DNA of 64,000 nucleotides from Saxidomus purpurata. Lineage: Eukaryota > Mollusca > Bivalvia > Venerida > Veneridae. A program made the position numbers and the translations under genes. The notes beneath the pieces were generated by a model that was not told the DNA's origin, did no database searches, and saw only the letters and a list, made by a program, of their open reading frames with translations. The DNA lies in NCBI GenBank assembly GCA_022818135.1, contig JAFMSR010000012.1:13285269-13349268 (forward strand), read 5' to 3'. Shown here one piece after another: positions 24,246-35,395 of the stretch. Every line of letters begins with the position of its first letter. The first letter of the stretch is position 1.

Positions 24246-27200
24246 CTATTTCATTTCAGCAGCAGAAAATATGACATGGTGTCTCTTACACTGCCTACTC
24301 TTCAAGAACTGAGGGTTCATAGTGCCATGAAGCCTATCCAAAATACCCAGAATTCCATAATTTCCAACAAACCTGGAATATAACATTGTTATTTTACCCC
24401 AAAACTGTCACATAAATAGAAGATACACAACACATTTTCTTGTATAAAGGTCATTTAGGGGAACAATCGAGTTTTCAAAGCACATTATAGTTTTACTTAG
24501 GTTTTTAGACTTCCGTAAATACTAGTAAATGAAACTTCAAACATTAAATCTTCAGCTGAACATACTATATCTAAGAAATCAAGTTAATATACTAATTCGA
24601 TTTAAATTATCAAAATGTTTGGTGACAATCACAGTTACATGCAAGGTCTACAAAGACTTTGTATCGGAAGTGTTGACTTGTATCCTTTCTTCTCAGAGGA
24701 CCAGATATGGTGTCTCCGTAGACTATTTCAAACACAGCACAGCCCCTATCTCTTGCAATCTCGTAAATCCTACGTAAAATGCTTCATTATAACATGTGTC
24801 ATATTCTGGACTTCTAAACATTAGAAATAAGTGTGTTCTACAACATATATCATTAAACCTACAGTAGGTCTAGGGTTCGAATCCTATCCGGAGCATGACA
24901 TGCCTCAGTCCAACCAGCTGTAAATGGGAATAACCTAGCGGCGATTAAAACTTGCTGCCTCTCTCTCGTGCGAGTGATATAAACATACGGAATGGCCGCT
25001 CGAGAACGATTTATTAATCGAACAATTTCGTATAAAATTAACCGAAGGTTTATATACTTGAGATGATGATAGTCGTGGAATTCTGGCGATGGCAACAGCG
25101 GAAGGTGATAGCCACTGTGATGAATTACTGTTACTACTGAAGCTACTGCTATCCAGATGAATGTTGTTACTTGACACGAGCCCACAAGTAATGGTCCAGC
25201 AGCCAATGTCCAAATGTTACCTATCGAAAAAAACAAAATATATTTGGTGGAGTGTCCTTGTGATATGCCATACTGATCTGGTTTTTTCTCTCTAAGACGT
25301 GACGTATTGTTCGTATGTCAGTGGAGTTCACGGAAAGTAAAATAAAATAGTTTAAAGACCGGCTTCTTAATAGTTACAAGATGGAATAAAGGTTTTATGT
25401 GATGAGATTGCATTATCTTATTTTTTAGGATGATTTTACTTTTTTTATATACATTGAATTGTAAAATTCCATACCAAATGCAAACTCTACGGGGTGTGCG
25501 TATGTAGCTCCTATACCGATTGGTGCTGTCCACTCGTGATGTAGTTTGTGAAATTTCTTGTACATGTAATTTGTATGCAACAATCTATTAAACAAAAAAG
25601 TATTCCAAAATGCAACAACTGTCATATATTAGATAAAAAAAGCTTAACTACAGCTGCGAAATATGCAGAAACATGTGAATTGTCCATATAAAATTTAGTG
25701 TTTATGAACTTTAGAACATAATTAAAGTCTTAATCTAAAATCCATAACATAGTCATTCTTTATTTCTAGCATTCTTTCCTATGAAACATTTTAAAATTAT
25801 CAAAGAAATGCATACAACATCGTCTTGACATGTTCTATGTGAATTACAATAATTGCAAAACAACATAACAGCACGTTTCTTAAGAAAAGAAAACCCGTCT
25901 GCCTCGCCAACAACAGTGAACGTCATTTTATTTATTAAGTCACCATGGCCTTTAGGCAAGGTAACCCAAATTCTAAAGGGTCACCTACGTAACCGTGACC
26001 TTGACTTATGACCTAGTTTATATCCAAACACCCTGTGAAGTAGGGTGCTCCTAGGACTTTGCGCTCTTGGTTGGAATTTTTCGCATCCAGACGGTAGGCA
26101 TGGGAATAACGGAGGGGGCGGTGGGAAATAGGATGAGGGACTCCAACAGATCTCTTCACAATTGTCTGTACTCTACAAAAAACACTGTAACACATACTAA
26201 CAGAGGGGAACACTTGTTTACCTATGCGAGTAGTAGAATGTTAATTCGCCAATTATAATGCAAATTCCAAAATGTATAAGGAAATCTGTGACGCCTGGTA
26301 GTTTGAAAGACAGGTCAGATCCTCTAAGACTGTGCAGAACATAATGTAAAACACCATATGGAACGCCAACTACGAGATAGTTCCATTTCAACTGATTTAG
26401 CAATTTTTTCAGATTTTTCCGATCAACCTGAAAAATGACGGTGAGTCAATTCAGTTCAATTAAATTCCATAAATGCAAGATCTAATTTCAACAAACCTAT
26501 GTGAATAGTAGAAAGCTATTTCTTCCACAAGTACACAAGCTCCAAAATGAAAAATGAATTCCAACGCCGTTGGTAGTGTGTAGGAGATATCGCTTCCCCT
26601 CAGCTTATGTAGGATATAATGACATACACCATATGGAACGCCGACTAGGATATAATTCAATGTTAGCTGGTTAATTAACTTTTTCAAACTGTTTATATCT
26701 ACCTGAAATTTACAAACAATTTAAACAAAACAGTTATAAAAAGTGGAAGCTGACTAATTTTCAATTTCACACGTTATTTGAAACAGAGGGCCCTGATGGC
26801 CTAGGATCGCACATCTGAGGTCTAACTGCCACACATATATCATTTCTATGATTAATGAAGGAATGAAGGTTCTACATTGTAAACATAGTTTTATATACAT
26901 GTGTAGTAGGTTTTCCAACTGCACGGCCAACATTTTGCTCTGATTGGGCCAGAAAACAAAAGTGTCTGAGATACTACTGTCATACACATTCTGTCGAAAT
27001 CTGTTAGGATTAATACAAAAATTAAAGTGCTAGAGAAAAAACATAGTTATATATGATAGGGTTTCACACATCATAGCTCTATCTCTGGTGCAAATGTACC
27101 CATAAATAAACTTAGACATCTTACTGTCATACACTTTCTTTCTAGATTTAATTAAAGGATTCCCAACAGCATTGCCTAATATTTGGTCTGTATAATGTCT

Positions 27201-28525
27201 TGCACATTATGATAAAGATTAATGCAAAAATGAAGGTTCTGAAGTGAAAACATATACATATAGTTATATGTGGTAAGCTTTCACACAGCATGACTCAACT
27301 ATTAACGGATTGGACGGTTAGGTCACTGAAGGTACATTTGTGTCAAATTATTTTAAAATCGGGCCAGCGGTTTCTTACGAAAAGATCTTTCAAGTTCTCA
27401 CTACATACGAAAAAGTAAAATAGACCCCGCAATATTTTTACGGAGTAATTTGAAGGAATTAGGTAGAGGGTCACATAAGGAACATTTGTGCTTAATTACT
27501 TTGAAATAGGGCAAATTACAAAATAAAATAAAAAAATCAAAATAATCGAATAGAACGTATGCTGACACGCCATTTCTGTGTGAACAATCCTATAACATTC
27601 ATTTGTGTGCTGCGAGTGTCAAGCAACACATATAAAAGGTGGTAAAAATTAATCATGTCGTTAAACTTACCGGTTGGTTTTTACCCGGTTGTGTCTTGTA
27701 CTTGAGCATCCATTTCGGTCTGCCATATAGATCCCCGTATAAGAAGCATATTCCAACAATACCGTAGGAGCCAAAGAAAACAATATTCAACGCTGCAAAA
27801 ACGTATATCATATGAGCGAAAACCAACCATTAACATAAAAAAAGATGTTTTCATGACATTTCATCAAAAGACATTTGACAGAAATGATTTATCAGTTAAT
27901 TTGTTTCATGTCGAAAATGAAAATCTTTGTCGAAAAAATACTGAAACTAAGTGTCAAAGTCCTAAAATAGATTTTGACCACTTTTGGTAGAAAGTGATTC
28001 ATGTCTTTTCATGATGGACGGGTATGTATTGCTTCACAACAGAGAAGTCGTATATAATCTATAAAAGCTTTGTGAAATAAGTTCAATATCCAGTCGTACA
28101 GCCAATGTTCGATCGTTCATGTCACAAAATCTTTGCCCCAGACCTTCATACATGGTCCTTTTGCTCATATCAACCTCTGGTCAAACACTCATCATCCATG
28201 GTCCTTTTGCTCATATATCAACCTCTGGTCCGTGTGATCATATCACAAGATTCTAGTCATAGCTATACTTGCTTGAACTGATCAATTTTGTGCTGAAATA
28301 TTTCAGCAATATTTTTTTCAACACTTCTCCAAATTTAATTCATTTATATGACCAATATAATTATACTAACTGGCTCGAAGCAACAAAACAGTAACTGACT
28401 GTGCATCTTTGATTTATTTCTACCTAGACCTTACCTAAAAAGGTGTTTAATCCTTCTTCAAAAGACAACTCGTTCCATCTTGCACGAAATTCTCTAGCAA
28501 GGAAAGGAACCGTCTCCTTTTCCAT
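24246..28525 (-). CDS. FAXDC2: Fatty acid hydroxylase domain-containing protein 2-like, complete
   Basis: Membrane di-iron oxygenase of the fatty acid hydroxylase/sterol desaturase superfamily, acting in the ER on sterol or lipid substrates; the exact substrate of this branch is inferred. Coding exons, all phase-consistent: 28435-28525 (ATG at 28525), 27671-27792, one of two alternative exon 3 copies (26497-26702 or 26222-26427), 25475-25584, 25058-25220, and 24246-24372 with stop. The product is 272 residues. The three histidine clusters are present: HRLLH (139-143), HKLHH (152-156) and HSGYH...FHDYHH (211-229), with HEWTAPIG and LPSPEFHDYHH typical of FAXDC2. The C-terminal exon reads NYGILGILDRLHGT. 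Several hydrophobic stretches suit a multi-pass protein. A tRNA-derived SINE lies in the last intron. Its start faces a BPI-family gene 1.35 kb away. Methylsterol monooxygenase is the nearest alternative family. Confidence 0.9.
24860..24990 (+). mobile_element. tRNA-derived SINE fragment
   Basis: Contains a Pol III B-box-like T-arm, GGTTCGAATCCTATCC (24873-24888). A non-tRNA body ('cctcagtccaaccagctgta', 'gggaataacctagcggcgat') follows. The A box is not visible, so the 5' end is truncated. It lies in the last intron of the FAXDC2-like gene, in antisense. Confidence 0.55.
26222..26427 (-). CDS. FAXDC2-like alternative exon 3B
   Basis: 206-bp exon with acceptor TTTTTCAG and donor GTAAAC. It begins VDRKNLKKLLNQ, contains VGVPYGVLHYVLHSLRGSD, and ends FYYSHR at the same split codon as 3A. 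About 60% of the 69 residues match 3A (about 42 by eye), with the catalytic HR and the VGVPYGV and LRGSD motifs kept. Because 206 is not a multiple of three, joining both copies would shift the frame. Confidence 0.85.
26497..26702 (-). CDS. FAXDC2-like alternative exon 3A
   Basis: 206-bp exon with acceptor ATTTCAG and donor GTTTGT. It begins VDINSLKKLINQ, contains VGVPYGVCHYILHKLRGSD, and ends FYYSHR with the R codon split AG|A. Size and phase are the same as exon 3B just downstream. Its donor is weaker than that of 3B (GTAAAC). It encodes the membrane region leading into the first histidine motif. Confidence 0.85.
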
Positions 28526-29880
28526 GGTTTCTTTTATACACACATTCACATACGTCTGAACAATTTATAGCATATACTATCTGTAATTTAACGGTTTTAT
28601 CAACCAGTTTATTGTACTACATTTTGGATAGATAACCGTATTTTTATATGTTATTATAACTAGATTTTAATTGTGTAAACTTTTGACATCCATCAGTACT
28701 AACTACCCAATTTAACGAAACTTTGTTTTAACTATTTGTTATCGTAACGACGCAATTTTTAAGTGATAAGAGGAGTAACACTTTCATCATAAAACTCTTA
28801 TTTTCCTAGTATGTCGGGCAAATGGTAGCATTTTTATTATTAACAAAATTGCATAAACGAAAATAACTTAAACATCTCTTAACCGTGACCCGGTTGCACA
28901 AATATAATTTCTGCAAATAGGTCCCTTTGCTCTAAGTTGTGAGGTTTAAAAGCAATTGAGATAACATTACAGAATTCTTCTGATAAAAAGAAAGTACTTA
29001 CTTTAGTAATGTTGCTGTTAGCTTCCTCCTATTTTGGTATATAAGTTGACTAGATTCCCATTAAAGCTGCTGTATTTGGTCCTATTTTCAGTATTGACCC
29101 TGTTGCTCGCGAATGGGACCAGTTTTCACAAACGCTGGTTTCATATTAGTAAAGATAAGTCGATTGGTTGTCTCCCCTAGAATGTTTACTTACCTTTCCA
29201 CTGACCCGTATCCAGGGTATATTTATTTATTTACAAAATGGCTATATCATACAGGTAACAATATGAAATATTAACCTTTTTTATAATATTGTAAATATAC
29301 ATGCTGTTTATATAATAACTCTCGATTATTTTTAGTAAACTATCGAATGAATTTATGAGTATTTTAATGTAAATGCTTAAAGACATGTAAAATACAGTTT
29401 TACATGGTAAAATACGCAGTTGTTTAACGAAGAAACAACGTTGCATTCGTTAAATAGGATTAGAAATTGTGTATATTTGGAATTCCTATTGATTTCTCCA
29501 GCCAACAGCTGATGTGATACAAATGTATATAGGTCAATAAATAATTCAAACACTGGGCTCATTAATATCAATACAGTATATTACCTGATAAAACTTGCTG
29601 CGTTGACTTAAATAGCCGTTTACCAAAACTTAAGAAAATCTACTGTACTTTTATATTTAAAATCTGATAGTTTTCAAGCACTAGTTGTATTTTCTTAATT
29701 GGTGACATATACGTACATGTTTCTGACTCATCCAGTATTTGAGTGTGTGTTTGAATACGAGATACTTGACTTGCACCTCGTTTCGATAAGGAAGAGGAAG
29801 TTAGAGCTAATTTATCGCATCATTTACGTTACCAGTATTTTCATATTTTAAGATAAAAGTTTGGTATTCAAAGCTACAAG
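28526..29880. promoter_or_regulatory. Divergent intergenic region between FAXDC2-like and BPI-like genes
   Basis: The 1.35 kb between two start codons that face away from each other must hold both 5' ends. No TATA box or named element could be assigned with confidence. AT-rich, with no coding frames. Confidence 0.35.
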
Positions 29881-31944
29881 ATGATACAGTACCGACTAGT
29901 GTGGATATTATCCCTGTGTATCCTGACAGTATTAGCACGGAACCCAGGATTCAAGGCTAGAATCACCAGTAAAGCACTCAACTATGGTAAGTTTACAAAT
30001 GTTCATATTTGAAACGATATATCTTGTACGTGTTTACTAAAGTTTTGGCTTTCAAGTTGGCATATCAAATCAAAATGCAGTCATTATAATTACGTCGGAC
30101 TGGCTGGCCTTTAGACAAAGTATTTTATCATTTTTTTGGTAGTAATTTTTTTATTATTTTTTGTTTACTTCCTGTTATCCAAAATACACGAATCGGTGGC
30201 AAAAGGGATTTCCCCTAATCTAGATCGAAATCGAAAATACTTCAGTGATTGTCCTTCCCAGCAATTTTAGATAGTTCTATGTTAGGGTGTTCCTTGGCCG
30301 GTTTTCTGTCAATTTGGGATGAAAAAAGTGTCCGTTGGCCGGAGTTTGAAGATGTCTGTTGGTTGGAGTCAAAACATATAGAAAAAACAATGGGGGAAAT
30401 TAAATTTGGTGGGAGGTGACCGTAAGTGGAGGTTACACTGTGGAGGTTACACTGTGGAGGTTACACTGTACTTATATACTAGTACTGTGAAAAATATATA
30501 ATTGATGATAGTGAGTCGTTCATGAGGCTACATGCATTTTCCCGGATCTAGATTGGTTTACTTAGTATACTTTGTGTGCTGTTTTGTTTTTGGTAGTCGC
30601 TTTCTTAGTTTTCATTTGAATATGCTGAAAAAAACTATGTAATTAAATGTAACTTACAAATGTACTGTCACTTCTCAGTGTGTCAGCATCAGGTCAACCG
30701 AAGAGTGTCTGCTCAGAAATGTGACTACATGGCTAAATCTAGTACATTTTCTTCAGGTTTATATTGCTCGTATATTCTATGCTACGAATTTGGATTCTGA
30801 GTAACGATTTCGCTCGTGACCACACATTTTATCAGTGGTCATAAATACGAGGACATTGGTTCTTTGCACTCTGCATGTTGTCATGAGGTTCGTGACAGTC
30901 TCTGTAGACAGCAGGCTAGAGACGCTGACTTGATATCAATGTGACCTCTCGTTGGGGGTAATTGGTGAGAGCCCTCACTTCCTTAAATATGAGAGAGGTG
31001 GCAGTTTGTTACGGAGGATGGGGGTTTTGTACTGTCGTTCCAATAGACGATGGTTAGGTAAACTGTCCACCAGAAGATAAGTGATATATTGTTGAAACAA
31101 GCATTAAACCCAAAGAAAAAAGTGTCATTTTCTTATTACATGTACATTTATTTTTCAGCAAATGACGTAGCTATACAGGCATTGGCGGCAAATGTACAGA
31201 AGGTGAAAATTCCCGACCAGAGTGGAAGCGATGGTGATGTGGAATACCAAGTTTCAAAGTACAACATCAAATAGTTTATAAAATACTTTTGATCATTTCA
31301 ATGGGACCCATTATTCCTTTTCATTGAGTTTTCCCGCATTAATCATCTATAAAAGTGGCTTGTTCGATCATTCATTTACACGAAAGGCTAAGTTGATCGA
31401 ATTGCAAAAGCACTCGTCCACAGCAGGGTAAAGGTCAAATAATTCAAGTACAATGTACAATATTTACTTACGAAGTTTGTCAGCTGTCAAGGAATAAAGA
31501 ATATAACGTGTTTTTCATATAGTTATGATGATAGAGAGAAGGGGAAAAATGACAATTTGATAAAATGTAGATTCTTAAATTTCTCTATTTAGTATTATTG
31601 GGTGTAATTTAACTTTTTTAAGATACGATATTTAATCAGTCAACTTTGTTGATCTGAGACAGAACCAGGCCGGTCCAAAGTTAACATGTATCTGTGCGTT
31701 TGAATATAGTTAAGACAGAAAGCGCGGTCGAATTTAGTATTTGAACTTTCAATGGTTTAGAAAAACCACCCACAAAAGTACTCCATACCTTGATATTATT
31801 TATATATTTCAGTATTCGTGTGACACAGTTTACGCCCCCATCGAGTTCGATTAGTATAAACCCTGGTCGTGGTCTCACGTGGAAAGCTGCGAACGCGGGT
31901 ATCGCTGTAGAAGGAGACTTCCACTACAAATATAAAAAAGGCTG
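29881..31944 (+). CDS. BPI/LBP-family protein, N-terminal exons only
   Basis: Secreted lipid- and LPS-binding protein of the bactericidal permeability-increasing/LPS-binding family, an innate immune effector in molluscs. Exons: 29881-29986 (ATG at 29881), 31159-31273 and 31813-31944; phases join (G|CA, TA|T, TG|G). The first exon encodes a signal peptide (MIQYRLVWILSLCILTVLA) followed by the family motif NPGFKARITSKALNYG. Exon 2 has VQKVKIPDQSGSDGDVEYQV. Exon 3 has QFTPPSSSISINPG then LTWKAANAGIAVEGDFHYKY, the start of the N-terminal BPI barrel. About 117 residues of an expected 450-500 are present. The rest lies beyond the 500-N gap at 32394, and none was seen on the far side within the window. 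The exon 2 donor (GTTTAT) is weak but is the only one that keeps the frame. Confidence 0.85.
30421..30470. repeat. Short 17-bp tandem repeat
   Basis: Three copies of GTGGAGGTTACACTGTG-type units in the first intron of the BPI-like gene. Confidence 0.7.
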
Positions 31945-31990
31945 GTAGGTCAAAGTTCTTCGTTAAAATTAACATTTTAATAAAAAGAAA

Positions 31991-32180
31991 TACAGTAACT
32001 CCGTTTATAACGAACTCCGTGGGACCATTTAAATATATTCGTTTTATCCGGAGTTTGTTATATCCGTTTACCATTTTCATATGAAATAAATTGAGAAAAA
32101 CATCGGACCGAGAAAATTTGTTCCTTATATCCGGATTTTCGCTATATCCGGAGTCGTTATATACGGAGTTTATTGTAATA
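31991..32180. mobile_element. MITE with pogo/Tigger-like inverted ends
   Basis: Starts TACAGTAACTCCGTTTATAA and ends with a near reverse complement (GTTATATACGGAGTTTATTG...TA). Internal 'atccggagttcgttatatcc'-like motifs are repeated in both orientations. The ends resemble those of pogo/Tigger-class DNA transposons. The unit is about 190 bp, has no coding capacity and lies in an intron of the BPI-like gene. A related fragment lies at about 37925-38010. Confidence 0.65.
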
Positions 32181-32393
32181 AAAAAGATAACTTATTATAA
32201 AAGTGAACATTTACCAATGATGTCTTAGAAAAAAATCTAATAATTCGTGCATGGCATGTGTTCCCTGTACACACAATCATGTAAAGTTCGCTTGTACTCA
32301 ATTCGCTGTTAATGTGATGAACATGCATTCTTTTGAAAAGTTTACTAATGAAATACAAGTTACATTCAAAATTGGTAACGACGGTGTATCTCA

Positions 32394-32893
32394 NNNNNNN
32401 NNNNNNNNNNNNNNNNNNNNNNNNNNNNNNNNNNNNNNNNNNNNNNNNNNNNNNNNNNNNNNNNNNNNNNNNNNNNNNNNNNNNNNNNNNNNNNNNNNNN
32501 NNNNNNNNNNNNNNNNNNNNNNNNNNNNNNNNNNNNNNNNNNNNNNNNNNNNNNNNNNNNNNNNNNNNNNNNNNNNNNNNNNNNNNNNNNNNNNNNNNNN
32601 NNNNNNNNNNNNNNNNNNNNNNNNNNNNNNNNNNNNNNNNNNNNNNNNNNNNNNNNNNNNNNNNNNNNNNNNNNNNNNNNNNNNNNNNNNNNNNNNNNNN
32701 NNNNNNNNNNNNNNNNNNNNNNNNNNNNNNNNNNNNNNNNNNNNNNNNNNNNNNNNNNNNNNNNNNNNNNNNNNNNNNNNNNNNNNNNNNNNNNNNNNNN
32801 NNNNNNNNNNNNNNNNNNNNNNNNNNNNNNNNNNNNNNNNNNNNNNNNNNNNNNNNNNNNNNNNNNNNNNNNNNNNNNNNNNNNNNNNNNNNN
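32394..32893. other. Assembly gap of exactly 500 N
   Basis: Second 500-base run of N, identical in length to the first. It truncates the BPI-like gene and separates it from the HNF4-containing contig. Confidence 0.98.
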
Positions 32894-33129
32894 ATTTTTT
32901 TCATGTTGCCGGTATTTAATCAATGCTGCATTTATACTTTTTTTATAGTCATAATATTTATGTTTTGATATTAAGTAAATGAATGAAATACTTGTATAAA
33001 TAACAGCTGATTGATTTTATTGCTACATTTAAAACATAATATGTACATACAATGCATATAGCACAGCAATTGGAACTCTACCAGCACAGTGGGGTGAAAC
33101 TAAAAACTATGAAAATTAAACAAAAGGGT

Positions 33130-33275
33130 GCTGTTAGGTTCAGGGCTGTCCCCCAGCTGCGACTCCCTGAATTCAACTCGACTCCCTGAATTCAACTCAA
33201 CTCTGAATTAAACATAACACCCTAAATTCAACTCGACTCTGAATTCAACTCGACTCCCTAAATTCAGCTTGAGAG
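33130..33275. repeat. 24-bp minisatellite
   Basis: About five to six imperfect units of the type GACTCCCTGAATTCAACTC.. with GAATTC in most units. Non-coding, in the region between the second gap and HNF4. Confidence 0.75.
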
Positions 33276-34629
33276 TTAATCTTTTTATGAACCCTTCATT
33301 AACTAGGGCAGGAAAGTTGAGGATATATTTACGGTCAGTAGTAGATAGGAAGTCAAGACCAGAATGTTAACCAAGGAAAGAACCAGTGATTGGTTAATTG
33401 AGGAAATCTTAGACAACCGATTGGTTAAAAAAACTAACCAATGATTGCGCAGGAAATCTAGGAACATTGGTTTACTGAGAATATCGAAAACCACCAAATA
33501 TTTAACTGTGGAAATTTGACACCCTACAATGAGCCCTTGCACAGAACCGACATTGTGTCAAAAAGAGGTCCATAGTTTAATAAAAGCAAACTGCGCAAAC
33601 ATCGATTTATTTTTAGTGACTGTTTATCAGCTTGGTGAGTGCATATTCTGTTGATATTTTACACATTTTTTCATTGCGATTTAAGGCACAATATTTATGC
33701 TTAGGCAGAAAAGCAATATGTAACAAAAGTCAATGCTCAACACAATGAAATGAATGCTCACTTATTTCAAGATTCACGTGAAGCAGTTGTTGGGGTGCAG
33801 TCTAGTACATGAAAGCTTCGGTCCTTTACCAGATCTCTCATTTTGCTTAGAATATTCATTTTTGCATCCACCTTTTTAGATGCCTGAAACCTCCTAGACA
33901 TCAGGGTAATACTATTATGGTAACAGGATATTTGACTTCAGTCCGTGGCTAAATTTAGTTCTGCTACAAAAATGAATTTGAGATATCTCATTTTTTTTCA
34001 TGATCTCAGTAAGTTAAAGTAATGTTCTATTGATCTATTTAAAAATGCACAGCATGAAATTCATCCCGATTTTAAGTGCCTTTCATGTGATTTATTAACT
34101 TCTGAATTCTGCTGGTGTAAATAACTGGCATGTTGTTGATTATGTTTGAAGACAGTACTTATTTACAGTGTGTCCATTCTTGATTAAAGGCACGCCCAAT
34201 GTGTTCAATATTGATGTGTTCACTTTACCGATGTGTTCAAATATTTATTAGTCATGTTTTATTTGTTTTTTATCTGAGACTATGCATTTACTGGTATCGT
34301 GTATTTAGCAGTAGAGATTCTCTAATCTTTTTAAGTTCTTTTAACAATTTTTGTATAGGTAACCGGTACCATATTCTAGGATCAAATATAACTTTATTTT
34401 AGTCATTAATCTAATCAATTTGTAAGATACTGTATTTTATTTTTCTAATTTTTCCCCCGATTGTGTTCCTGGCAAACTATTTTGTGTCAATTATGTTAAC
34501 ATAAACATTTGAGACAAGTGTTTTGTTATTTAATTTCATAGGTGTTTGTCAATTGCTGTAGTGAGACAAAATGACTTTTTTTGTCACTCGTAGTACCAAG
34601 AATGCTGTGTGGTTTGAAGTTTTAGATGA

Positions 34630-34765
34630 TTACTCTAACTTTAGATGGTGAATTCTCTAATTTTACTGTAATTTTAGATGAAAAATTCTCTAATTTTAGA
34701 TGAAAAATTCACTAATTTTAGATGAAGAATTCACTAATTTTAGATGAAGAGTTCTCTTATTTTAG
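34630..34765. repeat. Roughly 22-bp minisatellite
   Basis: Five to six units of TAATTTTAGATGAAAAATTC type, varying at one or two positions. Non-coding. Confidence 0.75.
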
Positions 34766-34954
34766 GTTGTTTGAAGAGTCAAGTCATAACAAGGTTTATG
34801 TTGATTTGTTTTAAATTATTTTTAAATGTAATATATTGTCAACAAAAATAAACAAAACCTCGAAATGCGTATTTGGTATTTGTTTTCTCTTATAACACAT
34901 AATTTGGTTCATTATGTTACAGCTTGAAGTGTGCTGTACGTGTGTAGGTAGACA

Positions 34955-35395
34955 TTGGTGGTATATGATATCACACCTTGTATGGTGTGTGTCAACACAG
35001 TGCCTGGTAAGAGTACTATAATTGGAATGTTCATCGCACCTGACAGCGGGGTCTACTCTACATTTCTACCATGTACACAAGGTGGTTGGTTTATTCTGAC
35101 CAGATGTTACATATGCCAAAATAAACAAGATAATACCCTTAACACCTTTGGGAGAAAATCACAAGATGATGTTAATTTAGATGATACATATCTACACTTA
35201 AACACCAAAACATGTAGCAGGTGTGTGTCGGCTTTCCGGGGTGGAAGGGATAGTGAAGGCAGATGGAACATTATGGGACATCTCAAAATTATATACAGTC
35301 AACTTAGTGATAAGTGTCGTATAAAAATATTTGAAAGGGCACATTTCGGAGACACATCATTGCAAAATATTTTAAATTGCGTACATAGTATTTAA
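34955..35395 (+). pseudogene. Open frame of 146 codons, possible C1q-like remnant
   Basis: The frame contains GMFIAPDSGVY, which recalls the GIFTAPxSGVY signature of C1q domains, followed by four cysteines in CxxC-like pairs (CYIC, CSRC). The rest of a C1q domain is not visible. The last third falls inside the left arm of an inverted duplication. C1q proteins are abundant in bivalves, so a decayed remnant is plausible, but this rests on one short motif. It may equally be a chance frame. Confidence 0.2.

Noticed and set aside
24859..25057. Continuation of the FAXDC2-like protein beyond HHL in the same frame
   Set aside because: The frame runs into a SINE; a donor at 25057 (CTCAA|GTATAT) and the exon at 24246-24372 restore the expected C-terminus with NYGILGILDRLHGT.
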